This document shows, piece after piece, positions 16,795 through 24,556 of a stretch of DNA of 64,000 nt (positions within the stretch are counted from its first letter, which is position 1; each line of letters begins with the position of its first letter). The DNA comes from Kribbella sp. VKM Ac-2568 (GTDB lineage: Bacteria > Actinomycetota > Actinomycetes > Propionibacteriales > Kribbellaceae), in NCBI RefSeq assembly GCF_004345365.1, contig NZ_SLVF01000009.1, forward strand, positions 1-64,000. Direction: 5' to 3'. Under the pieces are notes generated by a model. It was not told where the DNA came from, did no database searches, and saw only the letters and a program-made list of their open reading frames with translations. A program made the translations under genes and the position numbers.

Positions 16795-18285
16795 CGAGTT
16801 GAGCCGGGTGGCGAGTTCCTCGTAGCCGCGGTTGATCACGTAGACCGACCGCAGTACCGAGGTGCCCTTGGCCGCCATCATCGCGATCAGCGTGACCACC
16901 GCGGGCCGCAGCGCCGGCGGGCACATGATCTCGGCGCCGGACCAGTGCGTCGGGCCCTCGACCATCACCCGGTGCGGGTCGAGCAGCTTGACCCGGCCGC
17001 CGAGCTTGTTCAGGTCGGTCAGGTAGATCGCCCGGTTCTCGTAGACCCAGTCGTGGATCAGCGTCTGCCCGGTCGCCGACGCCGCGATCACCGCGAAGAA
17101 CGGCAGGTTGTCGATGTTCAGGCCGGGGAACGGCATCGGGTGGATCTTGTCGATCGGCGCGTGCAGGTTGGACGGCCGGGTGGTCAGGTCGACCAGCCGG
17201 GTCCGGCCGTTCTCGGCCAGGTACTCGTCGGAGCGGCTGTAGTCCAGGCCCATCTCCTCGAGCAGCGCGAGCTCGATCTCGAGGAACTCCACCGGCGCGC
17301 GCCGGATGGTGATCTCGGAGCCGGTCACGATCGCGGCGGTGAGCAGGCTCATCGCCTCGATCGGGTCCTCCGACGGCGCGTAGTCGACGTCCACGTCGAT
17401 CTCCGGCTTGCCGTGCACGGTCAGCGTGGTGCTGCCGACGCCGTCGATCTTCACGCCGAGGAGATCGAGGTAGAAGCAGAGGTCCTGGACCATGTAGTTC
17501 GAGCTGGCGTTGCGGATCACGGTGACGCCGTCGTGCCGGGCCGCGGCCATGATCGCGTTCTCGGTCACGGTGTCGCCGCGCTCGGTCAGCACGATCGGCT
17601 TGCCCGGCGTGACGGCCCGGTTCACCAGCGCGTGGTACTCGCCGCCGGTCGCCTTGATGTCCAGGCCGAACGGGCGCAGCGCGGACATGTGCGGCTCGAC
17701 GGTCCGGGTGCCGAGGTCGCAGCCCCCGGCGTACGGGAGCTGGAAGGTGTCCTCGCGGTGCAGCAGCGGACCGAGGAACATGATGATGCTGCGGGTACGG
17801 CGGGCCGCCTCGGCGTCCATCGCGGCCAGGTTCAGGTGCTCCGGCGGCACGATCTCCAGGTCGCCGGCGTCGTTCAGCCAGGTGGTCCGGACGCCGATCG
17901 AGTTCAGCACCTCGAGCAGCCGGTTGACCTCTTCGATCCGGGCGACCTTGCGCAGCGTGGTCCGGCCCTTGTTCAGCAGCGAGGCGCACAGCAGCGCGAC
18001 CCCGGCGTTCTTGCTGGACTTCACGTCGATCGATCCGGACAGCCGGCGTCCGCCCACCACACGGAGGTGGACCGGACCGCCACCGAGAGAGACAATTTCG
18101 GAGTCGAGTGCCTCGCCGATCCGGGCGAGCATCTCGAGAGTGAGGTTCTGATGACCCTTTTCGATCCGGTTAACCGCGCTCTGACTGGTGCCGAGCACAT
18201 CGGCGAGCTGGGTCTGCGTCCAGCCACGGTGCTTACGGGCGTCCCGGATGAGATTGCCGATCCGGCTCAGGTAGTCGTCAGTCAT
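16759..18285 (-). CDS. XRE helix-turn-helix fused to a MurA-type enolpyruvyl transferase
   Basis: 508 residues. Residues 8-60 are an XRE DNA-binding domain (HRGWTQTQLADVLGTSQSAV). The rest is an EPSP-synthase/MurA fold with KSSKNAG at K92-N93, matching the catalytic KN of MurA, and YAGGCDLGTRTVEPHM placing C189 where MurA has its PEP-attacking cysteine. Further landmarks are DYAPSEDPIEAMSLL, HPMPFPGLNIDNLPFF and the terminal INRGYEELATRLNSLGA. The residues for UDP-GlcNAc enolpyruvyl transfer appear intact. Such fusions occur in actinobacteria and their role is not established. A perfect palindrome lies 12 bp upstream. GTG 18294 is an alternative start. Confidence 0.9.
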   Translation of the reverse strand: MTDDYLSRIGNLIRDARKHRGWTQTQLADVLGTSQSAVNRIEKGHQNLTLEMLARIGEALDSEIVSLGGGPVHLRVVGGRRLSGSIDVKSSKNAGVALLCASLLNKGRTTLRKVARIEEVNRLLEVLNSIGVRTTWLNDAGDLEIVPPEHLNLAAMDAEAARRTRSIIMFLGPLLHREDTFQLPYAGGCDLGTRTVEPHMSALRPFGLDIKATGGEYHALVNRAVTPGKPIVLTERGDTVTENAIMAAARHDGVTVIRNASSNYMVQDLCFYLDLLGVKIDGVGSTTLTVHGKPEIDVDVDYAPSEDPIEAMSLLTAAIVTGSEITIRRAPVEFLEIELALLEEMGLDYSRSDEYLAENGRTRLVDLTTRPSNLHAPIDKIHPMPFPGLNIDNLPFFAVIAASATGQTLIHDWVYENRAIYLTDLNKLGGRVKLLDPHRVMVEGPTHWSGAEIMCPPALRPAVVTLIAMMAAKGTSVLRSVYVINRGYEELATRLNSLGAQIETFRDI

Positions 18286-18296
18286 GCGCCGCACGT

Positions 18297-18314
18297 TATC
18301 TCACATGTGAGATA
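18297..18314. promoter_or_regulatory. perfect 18-bp palindrome at the XRE-MurA start
   Basis: TATCTCACATGTGAGATA is a perfect inverted repeat placed 12 bp before the ATG of the XRE-MurA gene and 3 bp before the alternative GTG. XRE-family repressors commonly bind such dyads over their own promoters. I infer autoregulation by the fused HTH domain. Confidence 0.65.
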
Positions 18315-18437
18315 TCGCTTCATCGACCCGCCGCTCACAGCGTAGCCAATGTCACGCCGCACCGACCGGCCACCCCCGGTCACACTGCGGCCCCCTACAG
18401 TAGACGCCACCCTGCCCCGCCCGGAGAGGACCAGCAG

Positions 18438-19658
18438 ATGCCCGACGACGTCGGCACCTCGTCAGGTGTGACCGAGTTCGAGGCGGAGTCCTGGCCGCTG
18501 GAGGCCGCGGCCGACGGCCTGGCCGCGGTCATCGACGGATTCCAGAACGGCGACACCCGGCCGCTGGTGATCGGCGACGGCGACCAGCCGGTGCTCGTGG
18601 TGCTGGCGGTCGCGGACCTGGCCGACTTCCGCGCCCGGATCGCCGACCTGCTCGGCAATCCGGTCGACGCGGGCTGGCTGCGGTACTACCTGCGCTCGAA
18701 CTTCGACATGAGCTCCGAGACGCTGGTCGAGCAACTGGGGGTCGACACGGACCACGGGCTCTCCTCGCTCGCGAGTCAGGTGAACGTCGAGCAGGCCGCG
18801 GTACTGCTGCCCGACCATCTGCGCCGGACCGAGGCGGGCGGCAACCCGCTGATGCTGATCGGCGACGGGATGCTCGCCACGGCCGCGCTGATCGCGTTCC
18901 CGGCCTTCTCCGTGCTGCTCGCGATGGAGAACGAGGGCAAGACCGACGACGACTCCTGCGCGTACGACGAGGATGAGAAGCCGACCACTCCGCTGGAGGT
19001 GCTGGCCGAGCGGCTCGGGCCGATCTCCACCCAGCTCGTCGCACAGATCAACGCCGGCCGCGAGCCCGGGCTGCCGCGGTTCGACCTGCACTTCGAGGAC
19101 GACCTGGTCGAGCACCTGCGCGATCTCGAGAAGCGCGCCCAGGCTGCTCCCGGCGGCGGCGCGTACGACGAGCTGAGCGATCTGCTGCACTCGTTCGACC
19201 AGATGCGCAGCGGGGAGCTCGAGGAAGAGGACGAGGAGCCCCACGAGGCGCCGTACATCGAGATGTCCGATCTGGCGGCCGCGCTGCCGCTGGTGCGGGA
19301 CGCGTTCCGCGACGGCGCCGACGACCCGTACCTGATCGGCGTCGACGGGAGCCCGTTCGCCGGGCTGATCTCCTACGACCTGTACGAGATGCTGCAGCAG
19401 GTCTCGGTGGACCTGGACGGCACCGACGAAGCGCCGGTGCTGCCGCTCCCCCACCCGCTGTGGGAGAGCGGCCCGCAGGTGCGGACCTTCGAGGCAGCGC
19501 TCGAGGTCTGCGGCTCGGTGCTCGAGGACATCTCCAGAGGCGACGGGTCGATGCTGTTCGTGGCCGACGACCAGGGCGATGCCGAGATGGTGCTCGCGCC
19601 GCTGGTCTGGCTGTGGGCCTACGTCGACTTCCTCGACCTGGAGCCGACCGAGGTCTGA
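18438..19658 (+). CDS. acidic protein with four Phd-like beta-alpha modules
   Basis: 406 residues, ATG 18438 after GGAGAGG. I do not recognise a named family. Four segments have the same layout as Phd/YefM antitoxin cores, which read roughly ..I..G..P.VI...G.PVAVL.S...Y..L: LVIGDGDQPVLVVLAVADLA near 43, LMLIGDGMLATAALIAFPAF near 142, YLIGVDGSPFAGLISYDLYE near 301 and LFVADDQGDAEMVLAPLVWL near 374. A glutamate-rich linker (SGELEEEDEEPHEAPYIE) separates the halves. No toxin gene is adjacent. It could be a stand-alone regulator or scaffold. Confidence 0.75.
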   Translation: MPDDVGTSSGVTEFEAESWPLEAAADGLAAVIDGFQNGDTRPLVIGDGDQPVLVVLAVADLADFRARIADLLGNPVDAGWLRYYLRSNFDMSSETLVEQLGVDTDHGLSSLASQVNVEQAAVLLPDHLRRTEAGGNPLMLIGDGMLATAALIAFPAFSVLLAMENEGKTDDDSCAYDEDEKPTTPLEVLAERLGPISTQLVAQINAGREPGLPRFDLHFEDDLVEHLRDLEKRAQAAPGGGAYDELSDLLHSFDQMRSGELEEEDEEPHEAPYIEMSDLAAALPLVRDAFRDGADDPYLIGVDGSPFAGLISYDLYEMLQQVSVDLDGTDEAPVLPLPHPLWESGPQVRTFEAALEVCGSVLEDISRGDGSMLFVADDQGDAEMVLAPLVWLWAYVDFLDLEPTEV

Positions 19659-19677
19659 CCTCGGGGCGTTGGGCCCC

Positions 19678-19956
19678 CTATACGGGCTTGACCGGAAAGA
19701 GCGGCTGCCACTCCTGCAGCGACGCGATCTCGTAGACGTCGGCCGGCGTGTAGGGGTCGTCGGCAAGGATCTCGCGCAGCTCGGCCTCGTCGGCGACGTC
19801 GTAGATCAGCAGCGCGCCGCTCTGGTCGGCGAAAGGCCCTGCGGTGAGGAGCTTCCCGGCCGCCCGCAACGTGGTCAGGTACTCCCGGTGGGCCGGGCGG
19901 ACCTGCATCCGCCGGTCGGTGTCGGTGAAGGTCAACTGGAGTGCGAAGAGAGCCAT
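19678..19956 (-). CDS. YciI family protein
   Basis: 92 residues from ATG 19956 (MALFALQLTFTDTDRRMQVR). The pattern RPAHREYLTTLRAAGKLLTA, then GPFADQSGALLIYDVADEAE, then DDPYTPADVYEIASLQEWQP matches YCII-domain proteins, dimeric alpha/beta-barrel relatives with a His-Asp pair (H in PAHREYL, D in DDPY). Their biochemical role is mostly unknown. It is convergent with the Phd-like gene, 19 bp apart. Confidence 0.88.
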   Translation of the reverse strand: MALFALQLTFTDTDRRMQVRPAHREYLTTLRAAGKLLTAGPFADQSGALLIYDVADEAELREILADDPYTPADVYEIASLQEWQPLFPVKPV

Positions 19957-20104
19957 GCCGTCGACCTTATAAGGGAGGCTCGCGGCTCGCGAGGAGAAGT
20001 TTGGTGCGGGAAGGGAGTCACGAGCCGCCACAGCGGCTGGTTCAGGTCAGACCCGAAAGTCGACGAGTGATCGCCCTTCCCGCTCGGATATCTTGACCAC
20101 TCAA

Positions 20105-20896
20105 TCAGCTGGATGCAAGAGGTTGGTTAAGGAGATTTGCTGCAGCCAGTTGAGTAAGGTAACGCTTCGTGATCGAGCCTCCCGCCGCGGCGATGAGAGC
20201 GCTGATACAGCCGTACAGTCCGTCACGAGCCTCAGCTGTCAAGGCCCGATGTCCCGAGTACGACGACAGCAGATCGAGGTACTCCGCGGTCGTGTAGCGC
20301 CGTTCCCACTCGTAACGGCGGAACTCCACCGGCCCGAACCGCCCGCTCGCGTCGAATTCCGCCGAGTCCGTCGGGATGGCGTCCGCCGGGAGCAGGCCCT
20401 CGCCGGGTGGGTCCGGGTTGAAGCGCTGGTAGCAGTCCTCGAAGTCGACGAACAACTGGTGGCTGCCGCCGGCGATGTGCTCGGTCGAGATCACCGCGAG
20501 CATCCCGCCCGGGCGCAGTGCGTCGGCTGCCTTCTGCACTCGAATGTCCGGGTCGATCCAGTGGAACGCCGTCGCCGAGAACACCAGGTCGAACTTCTCC
20601 GGCGGCAACTCCCAGCTCTCGAAGTCCGCTGTGATCACTTCCAGGTCCGGGAGCTTGGCTCGCGCGACCCGGGCCAGGTCCGGGCTCAGCTCGACCGCCT
20701 TGACGGACCAGCCGCGCTTGAGCATCGGGGCGGTCGCCTGGCCGGTGCCCGGGCCGATCTCCAGCACCCGCGGCCGGGTCGGATTCCCGAGCAGCCGGTC
20801 GAGGTCGTCGTACAACTTGTGGGGGTAGGTCGGCCGAACCCGGTCGTACAGTTCCGCGTCCTCGCCGAAGGTCTTGCGCAACTCCTGCCGGCTCAT
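20105..20896 (-). CDS. class I SAM-dependent methyltransferase
   Basis: 263 residues from ATG 20896. Motif I is VLEIGPGTGQATAPMLKRGW, followed by VKAVELSPDLARVARAKL, VITADFESWELPPEKFDLVF and SATAFHWIDPDIRVQKAADA, a typical UbiE/Methyltransf_11 arrangement with the AFHW of the trans-aconitate-methyltransferase-like group. The substrate cannot be told. It lies alone, with a dispersed repeat element starting 57 bp before its ATG. Confidence 0.9.
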   Translation of the reverse strand: MSRQELRKTFGEDAELYDRVRPTYPHKLYDDLDRLLGNPTRPRVLEIGPGTGQATAPMLKRGWSVKAVELSPDLARVARAKLPDLEVITADFESWELPPEKFDLVFSATAFHWIDPDIRVQKAADALRPGGMLAVISTEHIAGGSHQLFVDFEDCYQRFNPDPPGEGLLPADAIPTDSAEFDASGRFGPVEFRRYEWERRYTTAEYLDLLSSYSGHRALTAEARDGLYGCISALIAAAGGSITKRYLTQLAAANLLNQPLASS

Positions 20897-20952
20897 GGGG
20901 TGGACGCTAGTGCATGACGGCCTGAGAGCTCGATGAATTTGGTGCCGAACTG

Positions 20953-21325
20953 AGACGGGACCTCGGACACCAACGCGGCACCTCGGACACGAAACAGCCT
21001 GCCCCCCAACTCCCCGCGAGGTGTTCCAGGTCCCCGCAACTGCACGCCATCGGGGCTCGCTCGGCGATCGGCCTGCCCGATGACGGGTCGTTCGGCGGCT
21101 GGCACTTTGCAAGCCGCCAGCCGGCCAACAGCCAGCCAGCCCAAGCCCGAGTCCGTGCCCCCGGAATCGGCGGAAATCACCACGCACCTGGCGATACCCC
21201 CCCGGGGAGCCTGCCGCGTACCGAAGGGCAGTACGTAGTCGCCGAACAGACCGCCCCGGCCAGCAACCCACGCCTGAGGCCTCGGCGACTGCACCAGTAC
21301 CGCCTGTCGCTCGGTACACCCCACC
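20953..21325 (-). repeat. dispersed repeat element, copy A (about 373 bp)
   Basis: The reverse complement of this interval aligns along its whole length with 62500-62870. Shared blocks in order are GGGGTGTACC, AGCGACAGGC, GGCGACTAC, CGCCGATTCCGGGG, GGCTGGCTGGCTGTT, GGCTGGCGGC, CATCGGG and a terminal TTTCGTGTCCGAGG. The end holds two 20-bp units opening GTGTCCGAGG, the same unit that builds the array at 28 kb. Frames differ between copies, so it is not a gene. The interval 20897-21558 holds nothing else I can identify. Confidence 0.7.
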
Positions 21326-21558
21326 CCGAACACCACCCCGCACACCGACCTGGGCGCTGCGGTTCGTCCGCCGCTCGGGGACCCGGCGCCACGCGGCGAA
21401 TCCCGCGGCCTCCCCCCGGAGCAACTCCACCCGATCCGGCTCAGACCTCCCCGCGGGATCCGCGTACCACCCGCGCTGATGCCAAGGGACGACCCTTCCG
21501 GCGTACAACCGCCCCGGCGCGATCGATGATCGGGCCGGGGCGGTCGGGACCTCGGGGG

Positions 21559-24243
21559 TCAGAGCAGGGTGGCCCGGCCGGCTTCCAGGCGCGCCACCGG
21601 GATCCGGAACGGCGAGCAGGAGACGTAATCCAGGCCCACCTCGTGGAAGAAGTGGATGCTGTCCGGGTCGCCGCCGTGTTCGCCGCAGATGCCGAGCTTG
21701 AGGTCGGGCTTGGCCGCGCGACCACGCTCGGCCCCGGTCCGGACCAACGCGCCGACGCCTTCCCGGTCGATCGACTCGAACGGCGAGACCGCGAAGATGC
21801 CCTTCTCCAGGTAGCGGGAGAAGAACGCGCCCTCGACGTCGTCTCGGCTGAAGCCCCAGGTGGTCTGGGTCAGGTCGTTGGTGCCGAAGGAGAAGAAGTC
21901 GGCCGCCTCGGCGATCTGATCCGCGATCACCGCGGCGCGCGGCAGCTCGATCATCGTCCCGATCGGCGTCTTCCACTCCACCCCGCCGGTGCCATCGGCC
22001 TCCGTCGATCGGTCGACCTCGGCGAGGACCGCGTCCACCTCGTCGCGGGCCAGCTGGAGTTCCTGGACGGCGCCGACCAGCGGAATCATGATCTCCGGGC
22101 GCGGATCCTTGCCCTGCTTGCGCAACTCGGCCGCCGCCGACGCGATCGCCCGGACCTGCATCGCGAACAAGCCCGGCACGACCAGGCCGAGCCGCACCCC
22201 GCGCAGACCGAGCATCGGGTTCTGCTCGTGCAGCCGCTCGACCGCGGCCAGCAAGGCCTTGTTGCGGCCCGGGTCCTCGCCCCGCTCCTCGGCGATCGCA
22301 ACCTTGACCGCCAGCTCCTCCATCGACGGCAGGAACTCGTGCAGCGGCGGATCGATCAGCCGGATCGTCACCGGCAGCCCGTCCATCGCGGTCAGCAGCT
22401 CCAGGAAGTCCCCACGCTGCAAGGGTTCCAGCTCGGCCAGCGCGGCCTCGCGCTCCGCCGCGTCGTCGGCCAGGATCAGCCGCTCGACCGCTTCACGCCG
22501 CTCCCCCAGGAACATGTGCTCGGTCCGGCACAGACCGATGCCCTCGGCACCGAACCGACGAGCCCTGCTCGCGTCGTCGGCAGTGTCCGCATTCGTCCGT
22601 ACGCCGAGCCGCCGGATCTCGTCGGCGTGGGTGATCAGTCGGTGCACCGCGGCCACCAGTTCGTCACCTGCATCGGGCGCCAGCGAGCCCTCGAAGTACT
22701 GCACCACCGGGGAGGGAACCACCGGGACCTCGCCGAGGAACACCTCGCCGGTGGTCCCGTCGATGGAGATCACGTCACCCGCGTTGATCGTCGTACCGTT
22801 GACGAGGATCTTGCCGGCGGCTACCTCGACGTCGAGCTCCTCGGCTCCGCAGACGCAGGTCTTTCCCATGCCCCGGGCAACTACCGCCGCGTGCGAGGTC
22901 TTGCCGCCGCGACTGGTCAGGATGCCCTGGGCGGCGATCATGCCGTGCAGGTCGTCCGGGTTCGTCTCGCGCCGGACCAGGATCACTTTCTCGCCGCGGT
23001 CGGCGGCCTCGACCGCGGCGGCGGAGGTGAAGACGACCTTGCCGGAGGCGGCGCCCGGGGAGGCCCCGATCGCCTTGGTGACCAGGTCCTTGTCCGCGTC
23101 GCTGTCGAACCGCGGGAACATCAGCTGGGCGAGCTGGGCGCCCTTGACCCGGCGCAGCGCCTCGTCGGTGTCGATCATGCCCTCGTCGATCAGGCTGGTC
23201 GCGATCCGGAAGGCGGCACCCGCGGTCCGCTTGCCGACGCGGGTCTGCAACATCCAGAGCTTGCCGCGCTCGACGGTGAACTCGATGTCGCACAGGTCGC
23301 GGTAGTGGCCTTCCAGCTTGGCCATGATCGCCATCAGGTCGTCGTACGACTTCTTGTCCAGCTGCTCCAGCTCGGCCAGCGGGACCGTGTTGCGGATGCC
23401 GGCGACGACGTCCTCACCCTGTGCGTTCTGCAGGTAGTCGCCGTACACGCCGGGCTGGCCGCTGGACGGGTCGCGGGTGAAGGCGACGCCGGTGCCGGAG
23501 TCCATACCGAGGTTGCCGAACACCATCGAGCAGATGTTCACCGCCGTGCCGAGGTCGGTGGCGATCCGCTCCTGGCGGCGGTAGAGGATGGCGCGCTCCG
23601 AGTTCCAGGAACCGAAGACCGCCTCGATCGCCAGGTCCATCTGCTCGCGCGGATCCTGCGGGAACTCGCGGCCGGTGTGATCCTGCACGGCGGCCTTGAA
23701 GGTCTTCACCAGCGCCTTGAGGTCGTCGGTGTCGAGGTCCAGGTCGTTCTTGGTGCCCTTGGCCTTCTTGGCCGCCTCGATCGCGCCCTCGAAGACCTCG
23801 CCATCCATGTCGAGCACGGTCTTGCCGAACATCTGGATCAGCCGGCGGTACGCGTCCCAGGCGAACCGGGGGTTGCCGGAGTGGTGCGCGAGGCCGTTCA
23901 CGGAGTCGTCGTTCAGGCCGACGTTGAGCACCGTCTCCATCATGCCGGGCATCGACACGGCGGCGCCGGAGCGGACCGACACGAGCAGCGGGTCGTCCGC
24001 CTGGCCCAGCTTCTTGCCCATCTTCTGCTGCAGCGAGTCGACGTGATGGTCGATCTCGTCGGCCAGTTCGGGCGGCACCGAACCGGTCGCCAGGAACACC
24101 TTGCAAGCCTCGGCGGAGATGGTGAAACCAGGCGGCACGGGCAGGCCGAGATTGGTCATCTCGGCGAGATTTGCCCCTTTGCCGCCGAGCAACTCCTTCA
24201 TGTCTTTGTTGCCTTCGGCGAAGTCGTAGACGAGTTTCGGCAC
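21559..24243 (-). CDS. ppdK: pyruvate, phosphate dikinase
   Basis: 894 residues from GTG 24243, 5 nt after AGGGAG. It interconverts pyruvate, ATP and phosphate with PEP, AMP and pyrophosphate. The nucleotide-binding domain opens FAEGNKDMKELLGGKGANLA and has SVRSGAAVSMPGMMETVLNV; the swivelling phosphohistidine is in SRGGKTSHAAVVARGMGK; the PEP/pyruvate barrel contains GEHGGDPDSIHFFHEVGLDY and the catalytic cysteine in SCSPFRIPVARLEAGRATLL. Length and motifs are complete. In actinobacteria it is likely used for gluconeogenic or PEP-balancing flux. Confidence 0.98.
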   Translation of the reverse strand: MPKLVYDFAEGNKDMKELLGGKGANLAEMTNLGLPVPPGFTISAEACKVFLATGSVPPELADEIDHHVDSLQQKMGKKLGQADDPLLVSVRSGAAVSMPGMMETVLNVGLNDDSVNGLAHHSGNPRFAWDAYRRLIQMFGKTVLDMDGEVFEGAIEAAKKAKGTKNDLDLDTDDLKALVKTFKAAVQDHTGREFPQDPREQMDLAIEAVFGSWNSERAILYRRQERIATDLGTAVNICSMVFGNLGMDSGTGVAFTRDPSSGQPGVYGDYLQNAQGEDVVAGIRNTVPLAELEQLDKKSYDDLMAIMAKLEGHYRDLCDIEFTVERGKLWMLQTRVGKRTAGAAFRIATSLIDEGMIDTDEALRRVKGAQLAQLMFPRFDSDADKDLVTKAIGASPGAASGKVVFTSAAAVEAADRGEKVILVRRETNPDDLHGMIAAQGILTSRGGKTSHAAVVARGMGKTCVCGAEELDVEVAAGKILVNGTTINAGDVISIDGTTGEVFLGEVPVVPSPVVQYFEGSLAPDAGDELVAAVHRLITHADEIRRLGVRTNADTADDASRARRFGAEGIGLCRTEHMFLGERREAVERLILADDAAEREAALAELEPLQRGDFLELLTAMDGLPVTIRLIDPPLHEFLPSMEELAVKVAIAEERGEDPGRNKALLAAVERLHEQNPMLGLRGVRLGLVVPGLFAMQVRAIASAAAELRKQGKDPRPEIMIPLVGAVQELQLARDEVDAVLAEVDRSTEADGTGGVEWKTPIGTMIELPRAAVIADQIAEAADFFSFGTNDLTQTTWGFSRDDVEGAFFSRYLEKGIFAVSPFESIDREGVGALVRTGAERGRAAKPDLKLGICGEHGGDPDSIHFFHEVGLDYVSCSPFRIPVARLEAGRATLL

Positions 24244-24357
24244 GGTGACTCCCTGAGGATGTGGGCGGCGAGTGGTCGCTCTGTCCGGTCGCGGTGTGGT
24301 GACCGCTGGCCCGACGACTCCGATGGCGAGGGACGTCTTTTCAGGGTAAGCCCAAAA

Positions 24358-24379
24358 ACCAGTCCAGTTGAACACTGGT
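24358..24379. promoter_or_regulatory. inverted repeat upstream of ppdK
   Basis: ACCAGT and ACTGGT arms flank a 10-bp centre, about 115 bp before the ppdK start. The interval 24244-24480 holds no gene. It may be an operator for ppdK, with no identified regulator. Confidence 0.3.
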
Positions 24380-24480
24380 CTCACGATGAGATGGTGACGC
24401 TGCCCACATGTCGATGGCCGGAAAACCCTTACCCCGTTGACAACCATGGACAATGGCAGGTTTTTCCGAGGAAACGCAAA

Positions 24481-24520
24481 GGCAGGGAGTACCCCACCTT
24501 CGAGATGGGTACTCCCTGCC
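24481..24520 (-). terminator. intrinsic terminator of the moxR-VWA operon
   Basis: A perfect 14-bp stem (GGCAGGGAGTACCC / GGGTACTCCCTGCC) with a 12-nt loop lies 36 bp after the VWA stop. On the minus strand it is followed by TTTGCGTTTCC. Confidence 0.8.
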
Positions 24521-24556
24521 GGATGAGCGCCCGTCAGCGCCCGGGACGGGCCTGCG

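Noticed and set aside
20893..21345. 150-residue minus-strand open frame over repeat copy A
   Set aside because: The homologous copy B has shifted frames and stops, so selection is not at protein level.
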